NCBI GenBank assembly: GCA_964202965.1
Contig: CAXNKG010000020.1
Span: forward strand, 1-47,377
DNA: 47,377 bases
Reading direction: 5' to 3'
DNA from: CAXNKG01 sp964202965
GTDB lineage: Bacteria; Acidobacteriota; Vicinamibacteria; Vicinamibacterales; UBA2999
The notes below the pieces were generated by a model. That model saw only the letters and a program-made list of their open reading frames with translations. It was not told the DNA's origin and did no database searches. Shown piece after piece: positions 34,804-44,218 of the stretch. Position 1 is the first letter of the stretch. Every line of letters starts with the position of its first letter. The position numbers and the translations under genes are program-made.

Positions 34804-37056
34804 TCACGCCACCTCCAGCTTCGCAAACTTCGCCCGCAGCGTCTTCTGCCCCACCGAACTGAAGCGCACCACCAGCTTGGTGTCGTCATCCAGCGGCTCG
34901 ATGCTGAGGACCGTGCCTTCTCCGAACGTCGGGTGCCGCACTCGGCAGCCGAGGCGCAAGCCGCCCGGGACCGACTGATCCTCGTCCTCGTACGCGTAGG
35001 CCGCCTGTTCCTCGCGCGCACGCGTGCCCCGCCCGGACGTGTTCCGGCGGAACTGTGAGAACGACGACTGGTACGGGTTCACGGCGAAGGTTGAAGGAAC
35101 CTCCTCCATCAACTCGCGCGGAATCTCTTCGATGAAGCGGGACGCCTCAGTGGCCTGGTACTCGCCGAAGACACGCCGCCGGGCCGCGGACGTCAGCACG
35201 AGACGTCGCTGCGCTCGCGTAATGCCCACATAGCAGAGCCGCCGCTCTTCCTCGAGCTCCGCCTCGTCGTCGGTGGACCGTGAGTGCGGGAACAGTCCTT
35301 CCTCGAGCCCGGAGATGACGACCACCGGGAACTCGAGGCCCTTGGCGCTGTGCATCGTCATCATGAGCACGCGTGCCGTTCGCGACCCTGCCTCTTCGTC
35401 GACGTCTGACAGCAGTGACAACTGGTCGACAAAGCCGCCCATGGATGGTTCCGGGGTGCGCGACTCGTATTCCCTGGCGGCCGAGACGAGTTCCATGAGG
35501 TTCTCGATGCGGCTTTCCGCTTCCTCGCTTTTCTCCTCGCGCAGGTCCTTCAGGTATCCACTCTGGTCGATGACCTTCCCGAGCGCGATCGAGACCGACT
35601 CCTGGCGAACCATCTCCCCCAGGCTGACCACCAGGTCACGGAACGCGGTCAGGGAGGCCGTCGCGCGAGGGGCGAGCATGCGCCGGTCGATGGCGTACAG
35701 CAGGCGCATCCAGAGAGACGTTGCCTCAGCGGGCGCGGCGGCTTCGAACAGCGGCGAGCCCCCCGTGTCGGACACCTCGACAGCCTCGAGCGATTCCATG
35801 ACCCCCTTGCCCACGCCTCGCGCCGGCACGTTGATGATCCTGCGCAGGCTGACGTTGTCGTGCGGGTTCAGGACGACCTTGAGGTACGCCAGCGTGTCCT
35901 TGATCTCCTTGCGCTCGTAAAACCGAACCCCACCGATGATGCGATAGTCGGTTCCCGCGCGCCTGAGCGCGTCTTCCAGGGTTCGGGACTGCGCGTTGGT
36001 GCGGTACAGGAGCGCGACCGTGTTCTCGACGTCCTCCTGCAGCGCCTGACGGGCCGTACGGGCGATGAACTCCGCTTCGTCGATGTCGTCCCCGGCCCGG
36101 TAGTACAACACCTTCGCGCCGCCCGCCCGTTCCGTGTACAGCCGCTTCTCCTTGCGGTTGCGGTTCCGGGCGATGACCGCCGACGCGGCGTCCAGAATCA
36201 CCTGGGTCGAACGGTAGTTGCGCTCGAGCTTGACGACTTTGGCCTCGGGGAAGTCATGCTCGAAGTCGAGGATGTTCTTGAGATCGGCGCCGCGCCACTT
36301 GTAGATCGACTGATCCGGGTCGCCCACGACGCAGAGATTGCGGTATCGGGAGGCCAGGCGCTGGACGAGCAGATACTGCGGCCGGTTCGTATCCTGGTAC
36401 TCGTCGACCATGACGTACTGGAACTTCTCGCTGTAACGGTCGCGGGTTTTCTCGGACCGCTCGAACAGCTCGACGGTCCTGAGCAGCAGGTCGTCGAAAT
36501 CCAGCGCGTTGGCGTCCTTGAGCGCCTTCAGGTACATCGTATAGAGCGTCCCGATGTGCTGCTCACGAGGGCCCCACGCGTTCGTCGCGAACGTCTCCGG
36601 CCCCTCCATCCGGTTCTTCGCATGGCTGATGCGCGACAGGGCCAGCCGGGGCGCCAGAGAGGAGTCATCGACCCCGAGCTCGCGCATGGCCTGTTTCATC
36701 ACGGACAACTGGTCCACGGAGTCGTAGATGACGAAGTCGCGCGACAGCCCGACGTGCGGCGCTTCCCGGCGGAGGAGCCGCGCGCACAGCGCGTGGAACG
36801 TCGAGATCCACATCTGCCGGCACTCGACGCGCAGCAGGGCCTCGACGCGCGCGCGCATCTCGCCGGCGGCTTTGTTGGTAAAGGTGACCGCAAGGACCCT
36901 GTCCGGATCCGCGATCCCGCTGCTGACCAGGTGGGCGATGCGGTGCGCGATGACGCGGGTCTTGCCTGAGCCCGCGCCGGCGAGAATCAGCAGCGCTCCG
37001 TCGGTGTGAAGAACGGCGTCCTGCTGTTCGGGGTTGAGACTGGAAAGGAGATCCAT
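34804..37056 (-). CDS. pcrA: ATP-dependent DNA helicase PcrA/UvrD
   Basis: It is an SF1A 3'-5' helicase for repair and replication-fork clearance. The 750 residues show LNPEQQDAVLHTDGALLILAGAGSGKTRV (Q motif and Walker A), VDEYQDTN (Walker B), QSIYKWRGA, LERNYRST, MTMHSAKGLEFPVVVI and LCYVGITRAQ. The C-terminal end (GCRVRHPTFGEGTVLSIE) is the Tudor-like segment of PcrA/UvrD. No ribosome-binding site is visible before the ATG; a hairpin is (see 37059-37083). It runs toward the origin. Confidence 0.96.
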   Translation of the reverse strand: MDLLSSLNPEQQDAVLHTDGALLILAGAGSGKTRVIAHRIAHLVSSGIADPDRVLAVTFTNKAAGEMRARVEALLRVECRQMWISTFHALCARLLRREAPHVGLSRDFVIYDSVDQLSVMKQAMRELGVDDSSLAPRLALSRISHAKNRMEGPETFATNAWGPREQHIGTLYTMYLKALKDANALDFDDLLLRTVELFERSEKTRDRYSEKFQYVMVDEYQDTNRPQYLLVQRLASRYRNLCVVGDPDQSIYKWRGADLKNILDFEHDFPEAKVVKLERNYRSTQVILDAASAVIARNRNRKEKRLYTERAGGAKVLYYRAGDDIDEAEFIARTARQALQEDVENTVALLYRTNAQSRTLEDALRRAGTDYRIIGGVRFYERKEIKDTLAYLKVVLNPHDNVSLRRIINVPARGVGKGVMESLEAVEVSDTGGSPLFEAAAPAEATSLWMRLLYAIDRRMLAPRATASLTAFRDLVVSLGEMVRQESVSIALGKVIDQSGYLKDLREEKSEEAESRIENLMELVSAAREYESRTPEPSMGGFVDQLSLLSDVDEEAGSRTARVLMMTMHSAKGLEFPVVVISGLEEGLFPHSRSTDDEAELEEERRLCYVGITRAQRRLVLTSAARRRVFGEYQATEASRFIEEIPRELMEEVPSTFAVNPYQSSFSQFRRNTSGRGTRAREEQAAYAYEDEDQSVPGGLRLGCRVRHPTFGEGTVLSIEPLDDDTKLVVRFSSVGQKTLRAKFAKLEVA

Positions 37057-37058
37057 TG

Positions 37059-37083
37059 AGTAGGCGGTAGCCTACTGCCTACT
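37059..37083. repeat. Inverted repeat between glmS and pcrA
   Basis: AGTAGGC at 37059-37065 and GCCTACT at 37077-37083 can form a 7-bp stem. On the minus strand AGTAGGC occurs twice in tandem before the complementary arm. It overlaps the glmS stop and ends 2 bp before the pcrA ATG, where a ribosome-binding site would be expected. It may be a small attenuating hairpin or mere chance. Confidence 0.6.
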
Positions 37084-38923
37084 ATTCTACAGTGACGCTC
37101 TTCGCCAGATTCCTCGGCTGATCGACGTCGCATCCGCGCCGCACCGCGATGTAATACGCGAGGAGCTGAAGCGGAATCGTCATCACGATCGGCGTCAGCA
37201 GCGGCGTCGTGTCCGGCATCGGCAGCATCATGTCGTGTGCGTCGAGGACGGCCGCCATGCGCGAATCGCCCTCATTCGTAATCGCGATCACCGACCCCCC
37301 GCGTGCCTTCGCCTCCTGGACGTTGCCGATCATCTTCTCGAGGACGTGATCGTTCGGCGCGATCGCCACGACCGGCATCTGATCGTCGATGAGCGCAATC
37401 GGCCCGTGCTTCATCTCGCCCGCGGGATAGCCTTCCGCGTGGATGTAGGAGATTTCCTTAAGCTTCAGCGCCCCCTCGAGCGCAATCGGGTAGTTGATGC
37501 CGCGGCCCAGGAAGAGGAAGTCCGAACGGGTATGGAACCGCTCCGCGATCTTCTCCGCCGCCGCCGAGGCCCTGATCGCCTGCTCAAGAACCAGCGGCAT
37601 CTTGAGCAGCTCGCCGATGTGGCGGCGAATCGCGTCGGGCGCGAGGGCTTCGCGGACCTGGGCGAAATACAGCGCGAGCAACTGCAGCGCGATGAGCTGT
37701 GAGGTAAACGCCTTGGTGGACGCTACGCCGATTTCGGGCCCGGCGTGCGTATAGACAGTGCCGTCGGCTTCGCGCGTGGCCATGCTGCCGACCACGTTGC
37801 AGATCGCAATGGTCTTCGCGCCCTTGCGCCGCGCCTCGCGCAGTGCGGCGAGCGTGTCGGCCGTCTCTCCGGATTGCGTGATCACGATCGTCAGCTCCCG
37901 TGCCGCGACGATCGGATTGCGATAGCGGTACTCGGAGCCGTAATCAACCTCGACCGGCACCTGCGCCAGCGCTTCGATCAGATACTTCCCCACCAGCCCG
38001 GCGTGCCAGGACGTGCCGCAGGCCACGATCGTGACCTTCTCGGCCGCCCGGATGTCGGCGTCCGTGATGTTCAGGTCCTCGAGGAAGATCCTGCCGGTGT
38101 CGAGCGAGACGCGGCCGATGATCGTGTCGCGCGCGGCCGTGGGCTGCTCGTAGATTTCCTTGAGCATGAAGTGCTTGTGGCCACCCTTTTCCGCGGCGAT
38201 CGGGTCCCACAACACCCGCTGCGTCGTCTTGGAGACCGCACGGCCGGCGAAGTCCGTGAACTGGACGCCGGACCGCGTAATGACCGCCATCTCCTCGTCG
38301 CCGAGGAAGACGACGTCCCTCGTGTGGGCGAGGATGGCCGGGATATCCGAGGCGACGAAGAATTCGTCCTGGCCAAGACCTATGACGATGGGTGGGCCGT
38401 TGCGGGCGGCGACAATCTTCTCCGGGTCCTCCAGCGATACCAGCACGATGGCAAACATGCCGCGCAGGCGTGTCAACGCGCGCCGCACCCCGTTCTCGAG
38501 GCCGTCGCCCTGCATCTCGCGCTCGACCAGATGCGCCACGATTTCGGTGTCGGTTTCCGTCTTGAACTCGTGCCCCTGCGCCTGCAGTTCCGTCTTCAGC
38601 TCGAGATAGTTTTCGATGATGCCGTTGTGGACCACGACGATGCGGCCGGTGCAGTCGCGATGGGGGTGTGCGTTTTCTTCGGTCGGCCGGCCGTGGGTGG
38701 CCCAGCGTGTGTGGCCCAGGCCGTACAACCCGTCAACGGGCTCGTTCCGGATCGCGTTCTCGAGATTCACCAGCTTGCCCGCCGATCGGCGGAGCGAGAT
38801 ACCCTCGGGGCCGACGAGGGCGATCCCCGCCGAATCGTAGCCGCGATACTCCATCTTCCGCAGCCCTTCGATGAGGACCGGGACGACAGGTTTCGATCCG
38901 ATATAGCCCATGATCCCGCACAT
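37082..38923 (-). CDS. glmS: Glutamine-fructose-6-phosphate aminotransferase GlmS
   Basis: It makes glucosamine 6-phosphate, the first step to UDP-GlcNAc. The start is ATG at 38923 (MCGIMGYIG), placing the nucleophile Cys at position 2; the frame opens further to 39058 but that part is glmU read out of frame. The 613 residues contain the Ntn glutaminase (GLGHTRWATHGRPTEENAHPH) and two SIS sugar isomerase domains (CGTSWHAGLVGKYLIE, ITQSGETADTLAALREA), ending LAKSVTVE. It is 7 bp after glmU, so both steps of UDP-GlcNAc supply are coupled. No glmS ribozyme is seen in that short gap. Confidence 0.97.
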   Translation of the reverse strand: MCGIMGYIGSKPVVPVLIEGLRKMEYRGYDSAGIALVGPEGISLRRSAGKLVNLENAIRNEPVDGLYGLGHTRWATHGRPTEENAHPHRDCTGRIVVVHNGIIENYLELKTELQAQGHEFKTETDTEIVAHLVEREMQGDGLENGVRRALTRLRGMFAIVLVSLEDPEKIVAARNGPPIVIGLGQDEFFVASDIPAILAHTRDVVFLGDEEMAVITRSGVQFTDFAGRAVSKTTQRVLWDPIAAEKGGHKHFMLKEIYEQPTAARDTIIGRVSLDTGRIFLEDLNITDADIRAAEKVTIVACGTSWHAGLVGKYLIEALAQVPVEVDYGSEYRYRNPIVAARELTIVITQSGETADTLAALREARRKGAKTIAICNVVGSMATREADGTVYTHAGPEIGVASTKAFTSQLIALQLLALYFAQVREALAPDAIRRHIGELLKMPLVLEQAIRASAAAEKIAERFHTRSDFLFLGRGINYPIALEGALKLKEISYIHAEGYPAGEMKHGPIALIDDQMPVVAIAPNDHVLEKMIGNVQEAKARGGSVIAITNEGDSRMAAVLDAHDMMLPMPDTTPLLTPIVMTIPLQLLAYYIAVRRGCDVDQPRNLAKSVTVE

Positions 38924-38930
38924 AAATGCT

Positions 38931-40316
38931 TCAGCCCTTTTTCTTGCGCTCCGCCCAGCCTTCGACGTTCGTTTGGCGGCCGCGCGCAATCCCGAGATTC
39001 CCCGCCGGCACGTCCTCGGTGATCGACGAACCGGCGGCGACATACGCGCCCTTGCCAATCCGGACCGGGGCGATCAGCTGGCTGTCACTGCCGATGAACG
39101 CACCGTCTTCGATGACCGTTGTGTGCTTCTTCTGCCCGTCGTAGTTGCACGTGATCGTGCCGGCGCCGATGTTGACGTTGGCGCCAATCGTGGCGTCCCC
39201 CAGGTACGACAGGTGGCCGGCCTTCGCCCCCGGTCCCAGGATGGTCTTCTTCAGCTCCACGAAATTCCCGATTTTCGCCTTCTCCCCCACCTCGGTCTCG
39301 GGCCGCAGATGCGCGAACGGACCAATGGCCGCGCTCTGTGCAACGCGCGCACCAACGATGAGACAGAAGTTCAGGATGGTGACGTGATCCCCGATGTCCG
39401 AGTCGACGATGCGGGAATAGGCGTGAATCTCACAGGCGGACCCGATCCGCGTCTGTCCCTGGATGACCACACCTGGGTGGATGACCGTGTCGGGCCCGAC
39501 CACGACCCCGGGGTCGATGTAGGTGGTGGCCGGGTCGACCAGGGTGACGCCGGCGGCCATCAGTTCCTCGTTCTTTGTCTGTCGCATATTGGCGCTCATT
39601 TCGGCTAGTTCCGAGCGTGAATTGACCCCCCGCACTTCGCCCGGATCGTCGACGACCAGGGTTTCGACGGGAAGCTTCCGTTTGCGGTAGATCGAGACCA
39701 GGTCGGTGAGATAGTGCTCCCCTTGCGCGTTCTTCGCAGCAATGGTCCGCAGCGTGTCGAAGAGCGGGTCGAGGTCGAAGGCGTAGATGCCGCTGTTGAT
39801 CTCGCGAATCCGCCGCTCCGCCGGCGAGGCGTCGCGCTCCTCCACGATGCGGGTAATGCGGCCAGCGGTGCGAATCACCCGGCCGTACCCGTAGGGTCGC
39901 TCCAGGATCGCGGTCACCACAGTCGCCGCCGCGGCGGCTCCCCGGTGCGCGGCCAGGAGCCTCTCCAGGGTCTGAGGCCGAAGCAGCGGGACATCTCCGG
40001 ACAGCAGGACGACGGTGCCCGTCTGCCCGGCAAGCGCCCCCTCGGTCTGCTGGAGCGCGTGCGCGGTCCCCAGCTGGGGGTTCTGGACGGCGAACCTGAG
40101 GTTCGGCCAGCTCGCCAGGGCCGATTGAACCGCGGGTGCCTGATGACCCACGACTATCGTGGTCGTCTCGGGTGTCAGGGAGCGTGACGCAGCGAGGACA
40201 TGCTCGACGATTGGTCGCCCAGCCACGTGATGGAGGACCTTAGGCAGCGATGACTTCATCCTGGTCCCCTGGCCGGCGGCCAGGATGACGACATGGACAC
40301 CGCCTGTCTTGGTCAT
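38931..40316 (-). CDS. glmU: Bifunctional GlcNAc-1-P uridyltransferase / GlcN-1-P acetyltransferase GlmU
   Basis: It makes UDP-GlcNAc for peptidoglycan and lipid A. The 461 residues have the pyrophosphorylase domain (VVILAAGQGTRMKSSLPKVLHHVAGRP, NSGIYAFD) and a left-handed beta helix with hexapeptide repeats (~250-430), with GAFIGSDSQLIAPVRIG and a C-terminal tail rich in Lys. Its ATG overlaps the rsmI stop as ATGA, so the two are coupled. Confidence 0.97.
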   Translation of the reverse strand: MTKTGGVHVVILAAGQGTRMKSSLPKVLHHVAGRPIVEHVLAASRSLTPETTTIVVGHQAPAVQSALASWPNLRFAVQNPQLGTAHALQQTEGALAGQTGTVVLLSGDVPLLRPQTLERLLAAHRGAAAAATVVTAILERPYGYGRVIRTAGRITRIVEERDASPAERRIREINSGIYAFDLDPLFDTLRTIAAKNAQGEHYLTDLVSIYRKRKLPVETLVVDDPGEVRGVNSRSELAEMSANMRQTKNEELMAAGVTLVDPATTYIDPGVVVGPDTVIHPGVVIQGQTRIGSACEIHAYSRIVDSDIGDHVTILNFCLIVGARVAQSAAIGPFAHLRPETEVGEKAKIGNFVELKKTILGPGAKAGHLSYLGDATIGANVNIGAGTITCNYDGQKKHTTVIEDGAFIGSDSQLIAPVRIGKGAYVAAGSSITEDVPAGNLGIARGRQTNVEGWAERKKKG

Positions 40317-41158
40317 ATAGCAGAATCCTTCATTTTTTCGATAATTGCATATATTTCCTTAGCCGACCTCCCATGTTTTCTGGCGATTGCACTGACCTGT
40401 TGCCGCCGACTAATCCCACTGATTTGTTTCAATTGACCAAATTCAAGGTATATGTCTTGGTCTAACACCTTAATCACCAGCGCTTCCGTGGGCTGCGCCG
40501 GGCCGACCACCACGGTGTATTCTCCTCTCGGATCTGTTATATGACCAATTAACGTCGCCGCAGGGCCGCGTACGAGTTCCTGATGCGCCTTAGTCAACTC
40601 ACGACCCACGCAAATTGGTCTATCGCCCAATACATGGCCGAGCTCATCCAGTGTCTTCTGGATCCGATGGGGCGCTTCGAAGAACGACAGCGAATGCGAA
40701 ATGCTGGCCACCTGCTCGAACCAGGCGGTCCTCGCCCTCCCTTTGACCGGGGGAAACCCCAGGATCGTGAACGGGTCGAGAGGAAACCCCGATGCGACGG
40801 CGGCGGTCAGCGGAGCGCTGGGGCCGGGAATCACGTCAACCGGAATCCCTCTGTCGAGCGCCGCACGAACGAGCTCCACGCCCGGGTCGGAGACCCCGGG
40901 CATGCCGGCATCCGTGACCAGCGCGACGGCCTCGTTTCCCTCCAGGCGTGCGAGTAGCTGCGAGAGCCGCGAGCGGGTGTTGTGCGCGTGAAAACTGATC
41001 GACGGCGTCGGGATCGCATAGTGGGCGAGCAGTTTGGCGGTGCGCCGGGTGTCTTCGGCGGCGATGAGGTCCACTTCGCGCAGCACTCGCAGCGCTCGCA
41101 GTGTGATGTCCTCGAGGTTACCGATGGGCGTTGCGACCACGAACAACGTACCGGACAT
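40313..41158 (-). CDS. rsmI: 16S rRNA (cytidine-1402-2'-O) methyltransferase RsmI
   Basis: It methylates the ribose of C1402 in 16S rRNA. The start is ATG at 41158 (MSGTLFVVATPIGNLEDIT); the further 26 residues to 41236 do not fit the family. Motifs: TPIGNLEDITLRALRVL, AAEDTRRT, LVTDAGMPGVSDPG and SFFEAPHRI. The last ~100 codons (40313-40620) are visibly AT-richer than the rest and use codons such as ATA, TTA and AAT that are rare nearby, while still matching the family. It overlaps glmU by 4 bp and diverges from the DUF885 gene. Confidence 0.95.
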   Translation of the reverse strand: MSGTLFVVATPIGNLEDITLRALRVLREVDLIAAEDTRRTAKLLAHYAIPTPSISFHAHNTRSRLSQLLARLEGNEAVALVTDAGMPGVSDPGVELVRAALDRGIPVDVIPGPSAPLTAAVASGFPLDPFTILGFPPVKGRARTAWFEQVASISHSLSFFEAPHRIQKTLDELGHVLGDRPICVGRELTKAHQELVRGPAATLIGHITDPRGEYTVVVGPAQPTEALVIKVLDQDIYLEFGQLKQISGISRRQQVSAIARKHGRSAKEIYAIIEKMKDSAI

Positions 41159-41234
41159 CAGGCGGGAGGGGATATTGTACCATTCGAGAGATGAGCGCTC
41201 ATCATCCGCAGTCACAGAGCGCACGCCCTGAAAC

Positions 41235-42893
41235 ATGCACCCCTCGGAGCCTTTTCCCCATTTTGTCGACGATTACCTTGGCTACCTCTACGAGGTGCTC
41301 CCCAGCCAGGCGAGCGGGGATGGCGTGCACCTGCACGACGACCTCCTCGAAGACTTCAGCCGCCCGGCCGTAGACACCCATCTTCGCGCGCTGGCCGGGT
41401 TTGGCCGGCGGCTGCGTCAGATCGACCCGTCCGTCCTGCCGCCGGCGGAGCAGGTGGAACACCCGATCATCGCGGCCAACATCGATGCGCGCCTCCACGA
41501 GCTCGAGACCGTTCGCAGCTGGGAGCGGAGTCCGCAGGTGTACGCCGATGCGCTGGGAACGGGTCTGGCGGGGCAGGCGCTGTTTGCCTACGCGCCCGAC
41601 TCGGATCGTGCCCGCCGCGTCGTGTCGAAGCTGCGCCAGGTGCCGCGGCTCGTCCAGGCCGCGCGCGACAACGTCCGTGAGTGTCCAGGCATCTTCGTGA
41701 AGATCGGGCTGGAGACCTGGCGCGGCGTGCTGACGTTCATCGAGTCGGACCTGCCGAAGGCGTTTTCGACGCTGGACGATCTGCACATCCTTGGCGATCT
41801 CGCCGACACGTCCACCGAAGCCGCCACGGCCATCCGCGCGTACGTGGACTATCTGGAGACCGATCTCGCGCCGCGCGCCAAAGCGCCGTTTCGCCTCGGC
41901 CGGGAAAGCTTCGAGCGGAAGCTCAAGCTGGACGAGGGGATTTCACTCAACGCCGAGCGGCTGCTCGCGATCGCCATGCGCGAGCTCCACGAGGTGCAGG
42001 AAGAGTTTCGCAGCGTGGCCGGCCGCATGAACGGCGCGGATCCCCTCAGTGCCTGGCGGACGGCGAAGCAGGATCATCCCGCCCCAGGGCAACTGGTGTC
42101 GGTCGCGGAGGAGCAGCTCAAGGAGCTCGCGCAGTTCCTGCAGCGCCAGTCAGTCGTCTCGCTTCCGCAATCGGATCCGGTGGTCGTGGCGCCGTCGCCC
42201 GAGTTCTACCGGTGGGCGTCTGCGAGCATGTGGACGCCCGGACCGTTCGAGAGCAAGCCGAGCCGCGCCTACTACTACCTGACCGACGCCGACCGCGGGT
42301 GGGCGGCGGAGCGGCAGGACGAGCACATGCGCGACTTCAACGCGCCGACGCTCTGGAACATTTCGATCCACGAGGTGTATCCCGGACATTTCCTCCACTA
42401 CCAGCATCTGCGGCGCGTGGCGTCGAAAGTGCGGAAGTCGACGCTCTTCGCGCCGATGTCGTTTGTCGAAGGATGGGCGCACTACTGCGAGCACATGATG
42501 ATCGAGGCAGGCTTCCGCCGCGGAGACGACAGGCTGAAACTCGGCCAGTTGGCGGAGGCGCTCGTCAGGCTGGCCCGGTTCGTCGTCGCCATCCGTCTGC
42601 ACTGCGAGGACATGTCCGTCGAACAGGGCATGCGCCTCTTCCGCGACGAGGCCTTTCTCGAAGAGGGGACCGCCCGGCGTGAAGCGGAGCGGGGCACGTT
42701 CGACCCGATGTATCTGGTGTACTCAGTGGGGAAGTTGATGCTGCTGAAGCTGCGCCGCGACTACAAGGACGCCCAGGGAGGGAAATTCTCCATGCGGACC
42801 TTCCATGACGCTCTGCTTGCGCAGGGCAACGCGCCCTTCTGGGCCCACCGCCGGCTGCTGCTCGGCGATACGACCGACGCGGTCCTGGAGTAA
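41235..42893 (+). CDS. DUF885-family protein (putative metallopeptidase)
   Basis: The 552-residue protein fits the DUF885 family: an alpha-helical N-terminal part and a C-terminal zinc-site pattern H379-E-V-Y-P-G-H-F, followed ~30 residues later by FVEGWAHY with a candidate Glu ligand. The family is thought to include peptidases, but this is not established for most members. No signal peptide is seen, so a cytoplasmic role is likely. The ATG at 41235 is 76 bp from the divergent rsmI start, and fmdB follows 4 bp after its stop, so they probably share a transcript. Confidence 0.85.
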   Translation: MHPSEPFPHFVDDYLGYLYEVLPSQASGDGVHLHDDLLEDFSRPAVDTHLRALAGFGRRLRQIDPSVLPPAEQVEHPIIAANIDARLHELETVRSWERSPQVYADALGTGLAGQALFAYAPDSDRARRVVSKLRQVPRLVQAARDNVRECPGIFVKIGLETWRGVLTFIESDLPKAFSTLDDLHILGDLADTSTEAATAIRAYVDYLETDLAPRAKAPFRLGRESFERKLKLDEGISLNAERLLAIAMRELHEVQEEFRSVAGRMNGADPLSAWRTAKQDHPAPGQLVSVAEEQLKELAQFLQRQSVVSLPQSDPVVVAPSPEFYRWASASMWTPGPFESKPSRAYYYLTDADRGWAAERQDEHMRDFNAPTLWNISIHEVYPGHFLHYQHLRRVASKVRKSTLFAPMSFVEGWAHYCEHMMIEAGFRRGDDRLKLGQLAEALVRLARFVVAIRLHCEDMSVEQGMRLFRDEAFLEEGTARREAERGTFDPMYLVYSVGKLMLLKLRRDYKDAQGGKFSMRTFHDALLAQGNAPFWAHRRLLLGDTTDAVLE

Positions 42894-42897
42894 CGCC

Positions 42898-43257
42898 ATG
42901 CCACTCTATGAATACCAGTGCGACGCGTGCAGCGAACGCTTCGAGGCGATCCGGAAATTTTCCGATCCGCCGCTGGACGTCTGCGAGAAGTGCGGCAAGG
43001 GTCCCATCCAGCGCCTGATCTCGTCCCCTGCGTTTCAGTTCAAGGGCAGCGGCTGGTACATCACCGATTACGCCAAGAAGAGCGGCAACTCGTCGAGTGA
43101 CAGCGGGAGCAAGGACAAGGACAGCTCGACGAAGGACGGCTCGACCGCGCCGAAGTCCGACTCGGCCTCGACGGACAAGACCGAATCGAAATCCGCGGAA
43201 CCCGCGAAGACCCAGACGCCGGCGAAGCCGGCAACCCCGAGTACCTCGAAGGATTAG
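42898..43257 (+). CDS. FmdB-family zinc-ribbon protein
   Basis: The 119-residue product begins MPLYEYQCDACSERFEAIRKF, the FmdB zinc ribbon, with a second CEKCGKGPIQR knuckle (C8/C11 and C29/C32), then RLISSPAFQFKGSGWYITDYAKK. The last ~55 residues are Ser/Lys/Thr-rich with DKDSSTKDG-like and PAKTQTPAKP repeats, a disordered tail often seen in this family. The ORF can be opened to 42805, but that part is the DUF885 gene read out of frame. Its TAG overlaps the galU stop on the opposite strand. The function is unknown; regulators of amidases have been proposed for FmdB. Confidence 0.88.
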   Translation: MPLYEYQCDACSERFEAIRKFSDPPLDVCEKCGKGPIQRLISSPAFQFKGSGWYITDYAKKSGNSSSDSGSKDKDSSTKDGSTAPKSDSASTDKTESKSAEPAKTQTPAKPATPSTSKD

Positions 43258-44150
43258 GTTTTCGCGCCGACCTTCAAGTCGAGCGTTTCGAGGTAGCGCC
43301 GGAACGGCTCGGCCAGGTCCGGCCGTCGCAGGGCGAAGTAGACCAGCGCCTTCAGGAACCCCAGCTTGTTCCCGGTGTCATGCCTGACGCCGTCGATTTC
43401 ATACACGTAAACCGGGCGCTGCCCGAGCAGGTGCCGCAGGCCGTTGGTGAGCTGAATCTCTCCGGTGCCGTCGCGGGCGGTCGCCTCGAGCGCCGGAAAG
43501 ATGTCGGGCGTGAGGATGTAGCGGCCGATGATGGCGAGGTTCGATGGTGCGGCGTCGCGCGCCGGCTTCTCGACGAGATCCGTGACGCGATGCACGCGCG
43601 GCCCCAGGTCCTCGCTCGCGTCAATCGCCACGATGCCGTAGTTCGAAACCTGGTCCGCCGGAACGCGTTCAACAGCGAGCACCGGTCCCTTGACCCGCTC
43701 GAACACGTCTATCATCTGCCGCAGCGCCGGCGGCGTCGCATCAATCACGTCGTCGCCAAGGATGACCGCGAAGGGTTCGTCGCCCACGAGGTTCTTCGTG
43801 ACGAGCACGGCGTGCCCCAGGCCGAGCGGTTCGCCCTGGCGCACGTACGCGACGCTGACCGACTCAGTGATGTGGCGAATCTGTTCGAGCTGTTCCGACT
43901 TGCCGCGTTGCTCGAGGAAGCTTTCGAGCTCCACGTTGACGTCGAAATGATCCTCGATGGCGTTCTTGCCGCGGCCCGTGACGATGATGATGTTGGAGAC
44001 ACCTGAAGCAGCGGCTTCTTCGACCCCGTACTGGATGACGGGCTTGTCGACCAGGACGAGCATTTCCTTCGGCTGCGCCTTCGTCGCCGGGAGGAACCGC
44101 GTGCCGAGACCGGCGGCGGGAAAGACCGCCTTTCGAATCGATCCAGACAT
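43254..44150 (-). CDS. galU: UTP-glucose-1-phosphate uridylyltransferase GalU
   Basis: It makes UDP-glucose for envelope glycans. The 298 residues show the nucleotidyltransferase P-loop AVFPAAGLGTRFLPATKAQPKEML, the VIQYGVEEA segment, AILGDDVIDA and a C-terminal DTGNKLGFLKALVYFALRRPD. The start is set at MSGSIRK (44150); ATG at 44159 (MAG) is an equal choice. It diverges from serS by 68 bp. Confidence 0.95.
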   Translation of the reverse strand: MSGSIRKAVFPAAGLGTRFLPATKAQPKEMLVLVDKPVIQYGVEEAAASGVSNIIIVTGRGKNAIEDHFDVNVELESFLEQRGKSEQLEQIRHITESVSVAYVRQGEPLGLGHAVLVTKNLVGDEPFAVILGDDVIDATPPALRQMIDVFERVKGPVLAVERVPADQVSNYGIVAIDASEDLGPRVHRVTDLVEKPARDAAPSNLAIIGRYILTPDIFPALEATARDGTGEIQLTNGLRHLLGQRPVYVYEIDGVRHDTGNKLGFLKALVYFALRRPDLAEPFRRYLETLDLKVGAKT

Positions 44151-44218
44151 CCCGGCCATCGTATCCCACACGCACCTACCCAGCCACCCTCCCGCCCATA
44201 TAGGATCGAGGAACACGC

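Noticed and set aside
38924..38930. glmS ribozyme or riboswitch upstream of glmS
   Set aside because: Only 7 bp separate glmU and glmS, leaving no room.
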